From CBDCDJ01 sp965215355 (GTDB taxonomy: Bacteria; Deinococcota; Deinococci; Deinococcales; Trueperaceae): a stretch of 64,000 nucleotides of DNA. Both the position numbers and the translations under genes were made by a program. Where the stretch lies: contig CBDCDJ010000007.1 in NCBI GenBank assembly GCA_965215355.1, positions 682,001 through 746,000 of the forward strand. Reading direction: 5' to 3'. Shown here piece after piece: positions 16,609 to 24,946 of this stretch; the stretch's first letter is position 1; every line of letters starts with the position of its first letter. The notes beneath the pieces were generated by a model. That model saw only the letters and a program-made list of their open reading frames with translations. It searched no databases and was not told the DNA's origin.

Positions 16609-18486
16609 ATGAACCACAAGCTCGCCTACGCTTCGGTTTTGCTCGTCACACTGCTGTTGGCAGCTTGCGGCGGCACGCCTAAAACGCCTGCGACACCCGC
16701 CGCGCCCACCGGTTTGACCGTTACGCCGGGCGACGGCGTCATCACGCTGCGCTGGCAGGACAACAGCGACGACGAGACCGGCTTTTCTGTTTTCAGGCAA
16801 ATCACGTCCCCCCCAGGCTCGAGCGTTCAACAAGACGACGGCTTCGACAAACTTGCGACCGTAGCGGCAAACACGACCGAATACACGGACAGCGAGGTCC
16901 TGTCCGGCACGCTCTACCGCTACGGAATTGCGGCCGAGGGCAAAAGCGGCCCGTCTTCCCGCACGACCGCCGAAACAGGTGTGGCCGCCCCGGTCGGGAA
17001 CCGTGCGCCGAGTGCCGACGCCCAAGAGCGAAGCACCCAAGAGGACACCCCGGTCACCGTCACCCTGACCGGCAGCGACCCCGAAGGCGACACGCTTACC
17101 TTCGCCGTCGCCCGGCAACCGGGCAAGGGCGGTTTGGGTGCCGTCGACCAAGCCACGGGCGCAGTGCTGTACACCCCCAACCCGAACGCCAACGGCCAAG
17201 ACAGCTTCACCTTCACGGTCTCGGACGGTAAGCTGACCTCGGCCCCGGCCGTCGTGACCCTCAACTTAGGCGTGGTCAACGACGCACCCGTCGCCGACGC
17301 GCAGACAGTCGTCACAAACGAGGACGCCGCCGCCAACCTCACGCTCACGGCGAGCGACTCCGACGGCGACGAACTGAGCTACGAGGTCGTGGCGCAGCCC
17401 CGACACGGCAAGCTCACCGGCACCGCGCCCGGCCTGACCTACACCCCGAGCCCGAACTACAACGGTCCAGACGGCTTCACCTTCAAAGCCAACGACGGCT
17501 TCGACGACTCGAGCGTCGTTACCGTCGGCATCACTGTTCAAGCGGTAGACGACGCGCCGGTCGTGACGATGACCAGTCCGAGCGACGGGGCCGACCTTCA
17601 GCGCGGCGTTCACACGCTTGCGGCCAGCGCCACCGACGTCGAAGACGGCGACGTGTCGGCGGCCGTCACCTGGACCTCGAGCTTGGACGGCAATCTGGGC
17701 GACGGCAAAAACGTCACCTTGAGCAGCGGCCGGCACACGCTCACGGCGAGCGTGACGGTGACGGGTACGACGGGTTCGGCGAGCGTGACGGTTACAGTCT
17801 CGAGTACCGTCGACGGCGACGTGACCGTGTCCAACCAGGCCGAGCTGGACGCGTTGAGGCGCGTCGTCACGATTACGGGTGACCTCACCGTCACGACCCA
17901 GGCGACCCGTCTGGACTTTGCCCCGCTGGACGCGCTGAGGGAAGTAGAGGGCGAGTTCGCCCTGAGCGGCACTGCCCTGACGAGCGTGAGCGGTTTCGGC
18001 AGCCTCTCGAGCGTCGGCGGTGCTTTTCTCATCGGCACCAATCCCGCGCTCGCGAGCGTCCCCACCTTCGCCAAGCTCTCGCGTGTCGGCGAACTCTACA
18101 TCTATGCCAACGCCGAGCTGACCAGCACCCCGGGCTTCGCCAAGCTCTCGAGCGTCGGCGAACTCTACATCGGCGACAACGCCGCGTTGACGAGCATTTC
18201 CGGCTTTGACAACCTCGCGAGTGTCAGCGATTACCTCGGACTACAAGACAACGACGCGCTGACGAGCATTTCCGGCTTTGACAACCTCTCGAGCGTCGGC
18301 GTTTTATCGGTTTATTCCAACACTTCGCTGACCAGCATTTCCGGTTTTGCCAAATTGACCAGCAACACCGTCAACTTCAGCGAAGTGTCTGACCAGCCCC
18401 AGTTCGATTGCCGGGCAAACCCCCCGACCTTTGCGCCCGTCAACTACTCGTGGGACAACAAGGTCAACTGTACCGTCAAACCCTGA
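16609..18486 (+). CDS. Large lipoprotein: Fn3, cadherin-like repeats and receptor-L-type repeats
   Basis: Predicted lipoprotein of 625 residues: signal peptide with lipobox LLAAC (Cys about residue 20), then a fibronectin-III domain (APTGLTVTPGDGVITLRWQD, to ~110), two tandem cadherin-like/VCBS-type Ig modules (EDTPVTVTLTGSDPEGDTL and EDAAANLTLTASDSDGDEL, each followed by YTPNPNANGQDSFTF-type strands), a third Ig-like module, and a C-terminal array of ~24-residue repeats such as LTSISGFDNLSSVG. That array resembles the receptor-L/leucine-rich solenoid of bacterial surface proteins. AGGAGGT precedes ATG. It is probably an adhesin or carbohydrate-binding surface protein. The near-identical L-repeats (DNA-level repeats at 18100-18350) could expand or contract. 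Confidence 0.85.
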   Translation: MNHKLAYASVLLVTLLLAACGGTPKTPATPAAPTGLTVTPGDGVITLRWQDNSDDETGFSVFRQITSPPGSSVQQDDGFDKLATVAANTTEYTDSEVLSGTLYRYGIAAEGKSGPSSRTTAETGVAAPVGNRAPSADAQERSTQEDTPVTVTLTGSDPEGDTLTFAVARQPGKGGLGAVDQATGAVLYTPNPNANGQDSFTFTVSDGKLTSAPAVVTLNLGVVNDAPVADAQTVVTNEDAAANLTLTASDSDGDELSYEVVAQPRHGKLTGTAPGLTYTPSPNYNGPDGFTFKANDGFDDSSVVTVGITVQAVDDAPVVTMTSPSDGADLQRGVHTLAASATDVEDGDVSAAVTWTSSLDGNLGDGKNVTLSSGRHTLTASVTVTGTTGSASVTVTVSSTVDGDVTVSNQAELDALRRVVTITGDLTVTTQATRLDFAPLDALREVEGEFALSGTALTSVSGFGSLSSVGGAFLIGTNPALASVPTFAKLSRVGELYIYANAELTSTPGFAKLSSVGELYIGDNAALTSISGFDNLASVSDYLGLQDNDALTSISGFDNLSSVGVLSVYSNTSLTSISGFAKLTSNTVNFSEVSDQPQFDCRANPPTFAPVNYSWDNKVNCTVKP

Positions 18487-18500
18487 ACGCTGAGGTAAAG

Positions 18501-18518
18501 AGGCCCGAGCCTTTTTCT
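18501..18518 (+). terminator. Short terminator-like hairpin after the lipoprotein gene
   Basis: AGGC/GCCT stem with a CCGA loop followed by TTTTT, 15 bases after the stop codon. The stem is only four base pairs, so it is a weak call. The rest of the 205-base gap to the convergent GerMN gene holds nothing recognisable. Confidence 0.45.
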
Positions 18519-18691
18519 GTCGTCCTACCGGCCCCGTTTTACCGGCACGCCACCGACCCGGCGCGCCCGCGTCCGCCGACCAGTACCCTTCCGCCTCCAA
18601 ATCCCGGTGCGGCTCGACCGGGCCGTCGGTGACGGTGAGCCAGAGCGACGCTCACGCTTTGCCCCGCCTCTCGCCAAAGTGTGAGCCGTTG

Positions 18692-19234
18692 TTACCAAAC
18701 AGGCAGTTGCGTGTTTTCCCCGCGCCGCCAGGGGTTGCCGACCAGAATCCCCTCGCCGCCGAACACGCTTACCGGCTCGCCCTCGACGAACAGCCGCACG
18801 CTGTCGACGTAATTGGGCTGGGTGAGGGTGTAGAACACCTGGAACAGCCGCCCCAGCATCTCGGCGCTGCCGCCGCCCGCCCCGAAGGCGCTCGAGAGGT
18901 CCACCCGGACTTCGCTCCCCCTCAGTTGGAGGTTCAAGACTTCGGTTGTCGCGGGCAGGCTCGAGGTCAGGCCCTGGGCTCGCTCGGCCGGGCTGGGTCC
19001 GTCGATGAGCGCCTGCAACGAGCGCCGCAGGTGCGTTTCCTGTTCGCTGCGGGGCAAGCGCCGCGGCGCGCTTTGCAGGGTGAAGGTCGTGTCGCCGCTG
19101 CGGACGAAGTAAAGCAGCGTGTTGGGCACCCGGTTGAGCGTGCGGACGCTCAAAGTAGCGACGAGGACGAGCAGGAGCAGTAGCGCGAGCGCGGCCACGC
19201 GCACGATGACGGTTCGAACCGTCACGGGTGGCAA
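18692..19234 (-). CDS. Membrane-anchored GerMN-domain protein
   Basis: Protein of 180 residues: one N-terminal membrane anchor (VIVRVAALALLLLLVLVATL), then a GerMN domain (NTLLYFVRSGDTTFTLQSAPR; LRRSLQALIDGPSPAERAQGL; SEVRVDLSSAFGAGGGSAEML; YVDSVRLFVEGEPVSVFGG). GerMN modules occur in sporulation protein GerM and in lipoproteins such as LpqB of non-sporulating bacteria and act outside the membrane. The gene starts 6 bases after the TPR gene stop, so the two are one operon. Confidence 0.85.
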   Translation of the reverse strand: MPPVTVRTVIVRVAALALLLLLVLVATLSVRTLNRVPNTLLYFVRSGDTTFTLQSAPRRLPRSEQETHLRRSLQALIDGPSPAERAQGLTSSLPATTEVLNLQLRGSEVRVDLSSAFGAGGGSAEMLGRLFQVFYTLTQPNYVDSVRLFVEGEPVSVFGGEGILVGNPWRRGENTQLPVW

Positions 19235-19240
19235 GGCGGG

Positions 19241-20665
19241 TTACTCTTCGCCGGACAAGTAGGCGGCCTCGTCGGCGAAAAAGCGGTAGTCGTCGTTGCC
19301 GGGCTCCAGCTCGGCGGCTGTTCGGTAGGCCGTGGCCGCCGCCGCGTAATCGGCTTGGGTGAAGCGGCTGCGGCCCAACCAGGCCCAGGCCGCGGCGAAG
19401 TCCGGGTTGGTTTGGACGGCCTCTTGAAAAAGCGTTTCCGCCTCGCTCAGATTGGCGAGTTCAAACTGCTCCACGCCCTGCACGAAAGCGCGGCCCGCCT
19501 CGCTGCCGTAGGCGAGCTGTTGCTCGGCGAGGTTGAGAAAATACGCCGCTCTCTTGTCCTCGGGGTCGAGTTTGAGGACGCCGCGCCAGGCGACCAGAGC
19601 CCTGTCCACCTGGCCGAGTTCTTGGTAGCTGCGCGCGGTCCAGACCGCGGCGTCCTTGAAAGCCGGGTTGAAGCGCGCGGCCGCGTCGAAGCGTTCGGCG
19701 GCCCCCGCCAGGTCGCCTTGTTCGTAGAGGTTCTGGCCCTCGTAAAAGGCGCTCGCCGCGGCCGCGCCCCACTGTTTTTGGTCCTGGACGAGTTGCAAAA
19801 AGTACTTGGCACCGGGGTCGTCGGGGGCGAGGTCCAACACCTCGTTCCAGTAGGCCGTGGCCTTGTCGAACTGTCCCAACTCGCCGCTCGTGCGAGCGGC
19901 CCAGGTGAGGGCTTCTTTGAAGCGGGGATTACTCGCCGCGGCGGTCTCAAAGTCGGCGAGCGCGCTTGCCAAGTCGCCCGCGTCGTAAGCGCCGAGGCCG
20001 GCGCGGAACGCGGCACTCGCCGCGGGGCCGACCCGCAGCTGCTCACTGCTCAGGTCGCGGTAAAACGAAAACCCGCTGTTGCTCGGGTCTAGCGCCGCCA
20101 AGCGCTCCCAGTACGGCAGGGCCGCCGCCGGGTCGCCCTGCTCCAGCAGGATGCGCCCCAGCCAGCTCAGCGCCTCGGGGTTCTCAGGCAGCGTCGCGGC
20201 GACGGTTTGATAGTAGGGGAGAGCGCCCGCCAAGTCACCGGCGCTGTACCGCGAGAAACCGAGTTCGGTGCCGGTTTTGGCGAACGCTGCGGCGTCGTCG
20301 GGGGCGAGCGTGCCGCCCGTCTCCAGATAACTCTGCCAGCGCGGCCAAGCGCGGATAAACCAGCCGATGCGGCTGTAGGTGCGCGCCAGGAACAACACCG
20401 CCTCGGGGTCGTTCGGGGCGGCTTGAAGCGCCTGTTCGCCCAGGTCGATGGCCTGCCGCCACAGGGGCTGGTCGATGTTCAAAACGGTGCCCGCGTACTG
20501 CGCCTCGGCCTCGGCGACGATGGTTTCGGCTTCGTTCAAAAGGCGCGCGGCTTCGGGGTTTTGCTGGGCTCGAGCCCCGCCGAGCCACAAGCCGACGCAC
20601 AGGCACACCTTAAAGACGCGGCCGAGCGACGAGCCGACTCGTTCTTCTTTCAACCTGCCGGACAT
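19241..20665 (-). CDS. Exported TPR-repeat protein
   Basis: Protein of 474 residues with a signal peptide (VFKVCLCVGLWLGGARA) and roughly ten tetratricopeptide repeats arranged in three near-duplicate blocks (for example YDAGDLASALADFETAAASN, YEQGDLAGAAERFDAAARFN, FELANLSEAETLFQEAVQTN). TPR arrays are protein-protein scaffolds; in the periplasm they often belong to outer-membrane assembly or envelope complexes. The following GerMN gene is co-transcribed and may be the partner. TAAACT lies six bases before ATG (leaderless layout). Confidence 0.86.
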   Translation of the reverse strand: MSGRLKEERVGSSLGRVFKVCLCVGLWLGGARAQQNPEAARLLNEAETIVAEAEAQYAGTVLNIDQPLWRQAIDLGEQALQAAPNDPEAVLFLARTYSRIGWFIRAWPRWQSYLETGGTLAPDDAAAFAKTGTELGFSRYSAGDLAGALPYYQTVAATLPENPEALSWLGRILLEQGDPAAALPYWERLAALDPSNSGFSFYRDLSSEQLRVGPAASAAFRAGLGAYDAGDLASALADFETAAASNPRFKEALTWAARTSGELGQFDKATAYWNEVLDLAPDDPGAKYFLQLVQDQKQWGAAAASAFYEGQNLYEQGDLAGAAERFDAAARFNPAFKDAAVWTARSYQELGQVDRALVAWRGVLKLDPEDKRAAYFLNLAEQQLAYGSEAGRAFVQGVEQFELANLSEAETLFQEAVQTNPDFAAAWAWLGRSRFTQADYAAAATAYRTAAELEPGNDDYRFFADEAAYLSGEE

Positions 20666-20880
20666 ACTTCAAGTTTAGCACTCGAGCCCCCGCCCCACCG
20701 TGCTCGAGGCGGTGTTGTTCGGTTTGCGCAAGCGCTTACACCCTTTTTTACGGCCGTACTGTTTTGATGTCTTGAAGCGTGTTGAATTCACCCCTAGTTT
20801 TAGCTAGGCTAAGCGTGACGAACCTGTTCAACCGTACTTCTCCCTCGGGCTCTGAGTGGAGGGAGCGCGAAAGGAAAACC

Positions 20881-22194
20881 ATGTTTCAAAACTTAGGCGA
20901 CCGACTCGGCACCATTTTCGACGGCCTGCGCGGTCGTGGCAAACTGACCGAGGGCGAGGTGAAAGCAGCGCTCCGCGAGGTGCGCATCGCGCTGTTAGAG
21001 GCCGACGTCAACTTGGACGTCGCCAAAGAATTCACCAGGCGCGTTCAGGAAAAAGCTACCGGCTCGGAAACGCTGCTGTCGCTCCAACCCGACCAGCGCG
21101 TCATTTCAATCGTCAACGACGAACTCACCAGTCTCCTGGGCGGCAAGGCCGTGCAGCCGAACCTGAAAAACGAGCGCAACATCTGGATGCTCATGGGTTT
21201 GCAGGGCGCGGGCAAGACGACGACCGCGGGCAAGCTCGCTTACAAGTACAAGGCGCAAGGCCGCCGCCCCCTACTCGTCGCCGCCGACACCCAGCGCCCG
21301 GCGGCGCGCGAACAGCTCAAAGTGTTGGGCAAGCAAATCGGTGTGCCCGTGTTGGAGGTCGAGGACGACGAGACGCCGGGGCGCACCTTAGAGCGCCTCA
21401 ACGCCCACCTCAAACAAGACTTCCGCGACCTCGTCATCGTCGACACGGCGGGCCGCTTGCAAATCGACGAGGGGCTCATGGACGCGCTGGCCGAGCTTAA
21501 AGACAAGTTGCAGCCGAGCGAGACGATGCTCGTCGTGGACGCCATGACCGGCCAACAGTCGCTGCCGGTCGCGACGTCCTTCGACGAGCGCGTCGGCGTG
21601 ACCGGCCTGGTGATGACCAAGCTCGACGGCGACGCGCGCGGCGGCGCGGCGCTCTCGGCCAAGCACGTGACCGGCAAACCGATCTACTTCGCCGGGATGA
21701 GCGAAAAAATCGACGGCCTCGAGCCCTTTCACCCCGACCGCGTGGCGAGCCGCATTCTGGGCATGGGCGACGTGCTCACCTTGATTGAAAAAGCGAAGGT
21801 CTTAGAGGGTGACGACGACGAGGACGACCTCAAGAGCCTGTCGGACTTCACGCTGCAAGACATGCTCACCCAAATGCGCCGTATCAAGCGGATGGGCTCG
21901 TTCACGGACGTGTTCAAGCTCATTCCCGGAGCCAGCAAGATGTTGCCGCCCGGCGCGGAAATCGACGAGCGCGAAATCGGCCGCATCGAGGCCATCATCT
22001 CGTCCATGACCGACGCCGAGCGCCGCAAACCGCGCCTCTTAAACGCCAGCCGCCGTAAACGCATCGCCAAGGGCTCGGGCACCGAGGTCCAAGACGTCAA
22101 CCGACTGATGAAAAACTACGAGCAGATGAAGCGTTTAATGAAGCAGATGGGCAAGCGCGCGCCGCGGGCCGGCGCGGGCCGGGGGCTGCGCTAG
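20881..22194 (+). CDS. ffh: Signal recognition particle GTPase
   Basis: SRP54/Ffh of 437 residues: N domain, G domain with P-loop GLQGAGKTTTAGKLA, VDTAGRLQIDE, TKLDGDARGGAAL, then the Met-rich M domain (MLTQMRRIKRMGSFTDVFKLIPG; RRKRIAKGSGTEVQDVNRLM). It binds 4.5S RNA and signal sequences and delivers ribosomes to FtsY at the inner membrane. ATG at 20881 with AGGAAAACC upstream matches the family N-terminus (MFQNLGDRLGTIFDGLRGRG); the in-frame extension upstream is not conserved sequence. The usual neighbour rpsP is not next to it here. Confidence 0.97.
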   Translation: MFQNLGDRLGTIFDGLRGRGKLTEGEVKAALREVRIALLEADVNLDVAKEFTRRVQEKATGSETLLSLQPDQRVISIVNDELTSLLGGKAVQPNLKNERNIWMLMGLQGAGKTTTAGKLAYKYKAQGRRPLLVAADTQRPAAREQLKVLGKQIGVPVLEVEDDETPGRTLERLNAHLKQDFRDLVIVDTAGRLQIDEGLMDALAELKDKLQPSETMLVVDAMTGQQSLPVATSFDERVGVTGLVMTKLDGDARGGAALSAKHVTGKPIYFAGMSEKIDGLEPFHPDRVASRILGMGDVLTLIEKAKVLEGDDDEDDLKSLSDFTLQDMLTQMRRIKRMGSFTDVFKLIPGASKMLPPGAEIDEREIGRIEAIISSMTDAERRKPRLLNASRRKRIAKGSGTEVQDVNRLMKNYEQMKRLMKQMGKRAPRAGAGRGLR

Positions 22195-22204
22195 AAGAGG
22201 GCGG

Positions 22205-22249
22205 GGGTGCGGAGGAGCCGAAAGCTTTTCCCCCGTCTCCTCCGCACCC
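22205..22249 (+). terminator. Long hairpin after ffh, shared loop with 44.9-kb hairpin
   Basis: Thirteen-base perfect arms (GGGTGCGGAGGAG / CTCCTCCGCACCC) with a 19-base loop containing CCGAAAGCTTTTCCCCC. A second purine/pyrimidine hairpin at 44864-44930 carries almost the same loop (CCGAAGATCTTTTCCCC). The pair looks like a dispersed palindromic repeat placed just after plus-strand genes; it may act in 3'-end formation. Confidence 0.55.
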
Positions 22250-22326
22250 TGTCTCCGCTGAACGACACCCGAACGACATCCGAACGACAACGCCTTCCTG
22301 CCGCGGCGTTGTGTCACACTAGGGGC

Positions 22327-23904
22327 ATGTTAAAAACTTGCTTCGCTCTACTCTTATTTGCAGCGTCGTTCGTGTCGGCGCAAACAACCGCGCCGGAAGG
22401 CGTCTACTACGAGATTTTCGTGCGCAGTTTTCAGGACTCGGACGGGGACGGCGTCGGCGATTTGGCCGGGGCGACCGAACGGCTGGACTACCTTGAAGAC
22501 CTGGGCGTGACGGGCGTCTGGCTGATGCCGATTCACCCCAGCCCGAGCTACCACGGTTACGACGTGACGGACTTTTACGAGGTCAACCCCGACTACGGCA
22601 CCCTCGAGGATTTTGATACTTTCGTCAGTGAAGCCCATGCGCGGGGTATCCGCGTCGTCATAGACCTCGTCGTCAACCACACCTCGGACCGGCACCCGTG
22701 GTTTCTCAAAGCCAAAATAAACGACCCCGACTACCGCGACTACTACTCGTGGTCCGACACCAACCTCGGCTGGCGCGGCACGGGCGGCGCTCCGGCCTGG
22801 CACGAGACTGGAAGCGGCTACTACCTGGGCCTGTTCTGGAGCGGGATGCCCGACCTGAACTACCGCAACGATTCGGTGGTGCAGGCGATGGACGAGGTGG
22901 CTAGGTTCTGGCTGCAACGCGGCGTAGACGGCTTTCGCATCGACGCAATTCAGCACATCGTCGAGAGTACGGACGGCCAAATTCGAAATACACCGGAGAA
23001 CATCGCCTGGGTCAAAGATTTCGAAGCGTTCATCAAAACCGTCAGACCGGACGCTTTTCTGGTGGGGGAAACCTGGACGGACGCGGGCACGATTGCGACT
23101 TACTTTACCGACGGTGACCTCGACGCGGCCTTCGACTACCCGCTCTGGAGCGCCCTGCTGGACGCCGTGCAGTCGCCGAGCGCATTAAACCTCGCTTTCA
23201 CCCTGAAACAAAACGCCGAGCTTTACCCGCCGGACGCTTCTCTCGCGACTTTCATTGCCAACCACGACCAGGTGCGCCCCGCGACGAGCCTCGGCTTTTT
23301 AAAGCGAGACGTGCCGCGCCTGAAACTCGCCGCAGGTCTGCTGCTGACCTTGCCGGGCACGCCGTTTCTTTATTACGGCGAAGAAATCGGGCTGCCCAAC
23401 GGCCCCGGCGACAAAGACGAGGAAAAGCGCACCCCCATGCGCTGGACGAGTGACGAACCCTATGCGGGTTTCAGCGCGGTGGAACCCTGGTACCCTTTCA
23501 GCACCGACGACCCCGCCATCACGGTCGCGGCGCAAGCGGACGACCCGGACTCGCTGCTGCGTTGGTACGAGCAGCTCATCAAACTGAGACACGAAACGCC
23601 CGCCCTGCAGCGCGGCTCGCTGACGGTTTTGGAAACCGAGGACCGCTCGCTGCTGGCCTTTTGCCGTGCCGGTGCGGACGAGGCTGGCGGTGAAGGTGTC
23701 GGTGAAGGTGTCGGTGAAGCTGTTGAAGGTGTCCTTGTCGTCGCCAACTTCGGCAACCAAGAGGCGGCCCTCGAGCTGTCCAGCTTGGGCACGGACCGCG
23801 CCGTCGACCTCCTGACGACGACGGCGCTCAGCGGTACCCTCACACTGCCCAAAACGAGCCTGGCGGTGCTGGAGGTCGCGGCAGAAACTTGCACACAGCC
23901 TTGA
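22327..23904 (+). CDS. Secreted GH13 alpha-amylase-family enzyme
   Basis: Extracytoplasmic glycosidase of 525 residues with signal peptide (CFALLLFAASFVSA). The GH13 regions are intact: VVNHTSDRHPWF (region I), GVDGFRIDAIQHI (nucleophile Asp), FLVGETWTD (acid/base Glu) and FIANHDQVR (transition-state Asp). QDSDGDGVGDLAGATERLDYL is the calcium-binding/(beta/alpha)8 entry typical of alpha-amylases and oligosaccharide hydrolases. A short GE(G)VGEGVGEAVEGV low-complexity insert precedes the C-terminal beta domain. It may release oligosaccharides for the ABC importer at 5-8 kb. Start ATG 22327 gives a perfect signal peptide; a long upstream in-frame extension is ignored. Confidence 0.93.
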   Translation: MLKTCFALLLFAASFVSAQTTAPEGVYYEIFVRSFQDSDGDGVGDLAGATERLDYLEDLGVTGVWLMPIHPSPSYHGYDVTDFYEVNPDYGTLEDFDTFVSEAHARGIRVVIDLVVNHTSDRHPWFLKAKINDPDYRDYYSWSDTNLGWRGTGGAPAWHETGSGYYLGLFWSGMPDLNYRNDSVVQAMDEVARFWLQRGVDGFRIDAIQHIVESTDGQIRNTPENIAWVKDFEAFIKTVRPDAFLVGETWTDAGTIATYFTDGDLDAAFDYPLWSALLDAVQSPSALNLAFTLKQNAELYPPDASLATFIANHDQVRPATSLGFLKRDVPRLKLAAGLLLTLPGTPFLYYGEEIGLPNGPGDKDEEKRTPMRWTSDEPYAGFSAVEPWYPFSTDDPAITVAAQADDPDSLLRWYEQLIKLRHETPALQRGSLTVLETEDRSLLAFCRAGADEAGGEGVGEGVGEAVEGVLVVANFGNQEAALELSSLGTDRAVDLLTTTALSGTLTLPKTSLAVLEVAAETCTQP

Positions 23905-24131
23905 GGCTCAGTCCTCACGGCCGTAACACGTCGAAACAACCGGCTTTTGACCTCGACCTTTTTCTGTCGTTTGCGGCCTCGAGCGACTCACCCTTTCAAA
24001 CTGCTGCTAGTGCATAAAACCAAAAGTCTTTTCCTGAGCATACAGACGAGCGGCTCTGGCGCAGCATCCGTAATCCGGCTAGTCCTACCTTTGCAAACGG
24101 CTTCAACCAAAGAGCCACTGACAAAAGCGTT

Positions 24132-24890
24132 TTACTTACCGACCGCCAAACGCGCGGCGAGCGCTTCCGGGTAGCCCTGCTCACGCACCTGGCGCTGCAC
24201 GCGGAGCACGTCGTACTCGACCCGGAAGTGCTCCACGACGCGGAGGTCCTCGTCGAAAATGGCGTAGCTCGCCAGCGGCAGGCCGTCGCGGGGTTGACCG
24301 ACCGAGCCGGGGTTGAAGAGGAGCTTGGCTTTGGGCGGGATGCGGTAAACCGTGTGCTCGCCCTGCAGCGTCACCGCGCGCCACAGGTCGCCGCCCGGCG
24401 TGCAGACGCAGGCGAACACCTTCGGCACGTGGGTGTGGCCGACAAAGCAGAGGTCGGTGCTCATGTAGGGCGCGTTTTCCTGTGCGGTCTGCAGGTTGGT
24501 CAGGTACTCCCAGGGTGCGCGCAGGCCGCCGTGCGCAGCTTCCCACCCGGCGCGGACGACGTGCGTGTCCAGCGCCTTGACGTAGGCGAGGTTCGCCTCG
24601 CTTATTTGCGCCAAGTGTTTGAGGATGACCGTGGTGACCACGCCGTGCTCGCGGTAGCTCGAGGCTTGTCCGAAGGCGTGGTTGAGGAGCGAGTCTTCGT
24701 GGTTGCCGACGATGCCGACGACGGGCGCGAGTTCCCGCAACAGGTCGAGCACACGGTTGGCCTGGGTGTAGTAGCCGACCGCGTCGCCCAAGAAAACGAC
24801 CTCGTCCCACCGTTTGCGGCGGGCGTGACCCAACACGGCCTCGAGCGCGACCGCGTTGGCGTGGATGTCGCTCAGGAGCAGGTAGCGCAT
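24132..24890 (-). CDS. Metallophosphoesterase (calcineurin-like, YfcE/MJ0936-type)
   Basis: Cytosolic phosphoesterase of 252 residues with all dimetal motifs: LLLSDIHANAVAL, VVFLGDAVGY, VGIVGNHED, AAHGG and FVGHTHVP, ending with LLFNPGSVGQPRDG. The family includes phosphodiesterases and bis-nucleotide hydrolases; the substrate is not predictable. ATG at 24890 has TATAAA six bases upstream and the divergent PEGA gene has TATACT six bases before its GTG, so both transcripts look leaderless from a 56-base shared region. The 227-base gap after it shows nothing recognisable. Confidence 0.92.
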   Translation of the reverse strand: MRYLLLSDIHANAVALEAVLGHARRKRWDEVVFLGDAVGYYTQANRVLDLLRELAPVVGIVGNHEDSLLNHAFGQASSYREHGVVTTVILKHLAQISEANLAYVKALDTHVVRAGWEAAHGGLRAPWEYLTNLQTAQENAPYMSTDLCFVGHTHVPKVFACVCTPGGDLWRAVTLQGEHTVYRIPPKAKLLFNPGSVGQPRDGLPLASYAIFDEDLRVVEHFRVEYDVLRVQRQVREQGYPEALAARLAVGK

Positions 24891-24946
24891 GGCTTCTTTA
24901 TAGCACTGAGGCTCTAGGCGGGGACGTTAAGATATATACTAGCCCC

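Noticed and set aside
18304..18600. Minus-strand small frame after the lipoprotein gene
   Set aside because: It lies mostly antisense to the L-repeat region and has no ribosome-binding site or recognisable motif.
20728..20739. LacI-type palindrome GCAAGCGCTTAC upstream of ffh
   Set aside because: It resembles a LacI/CcpA-type core, but it stands before ffh and a TPR gene with no sugar gene nearby; an isolated 12-mer of this sort can arise by chance.
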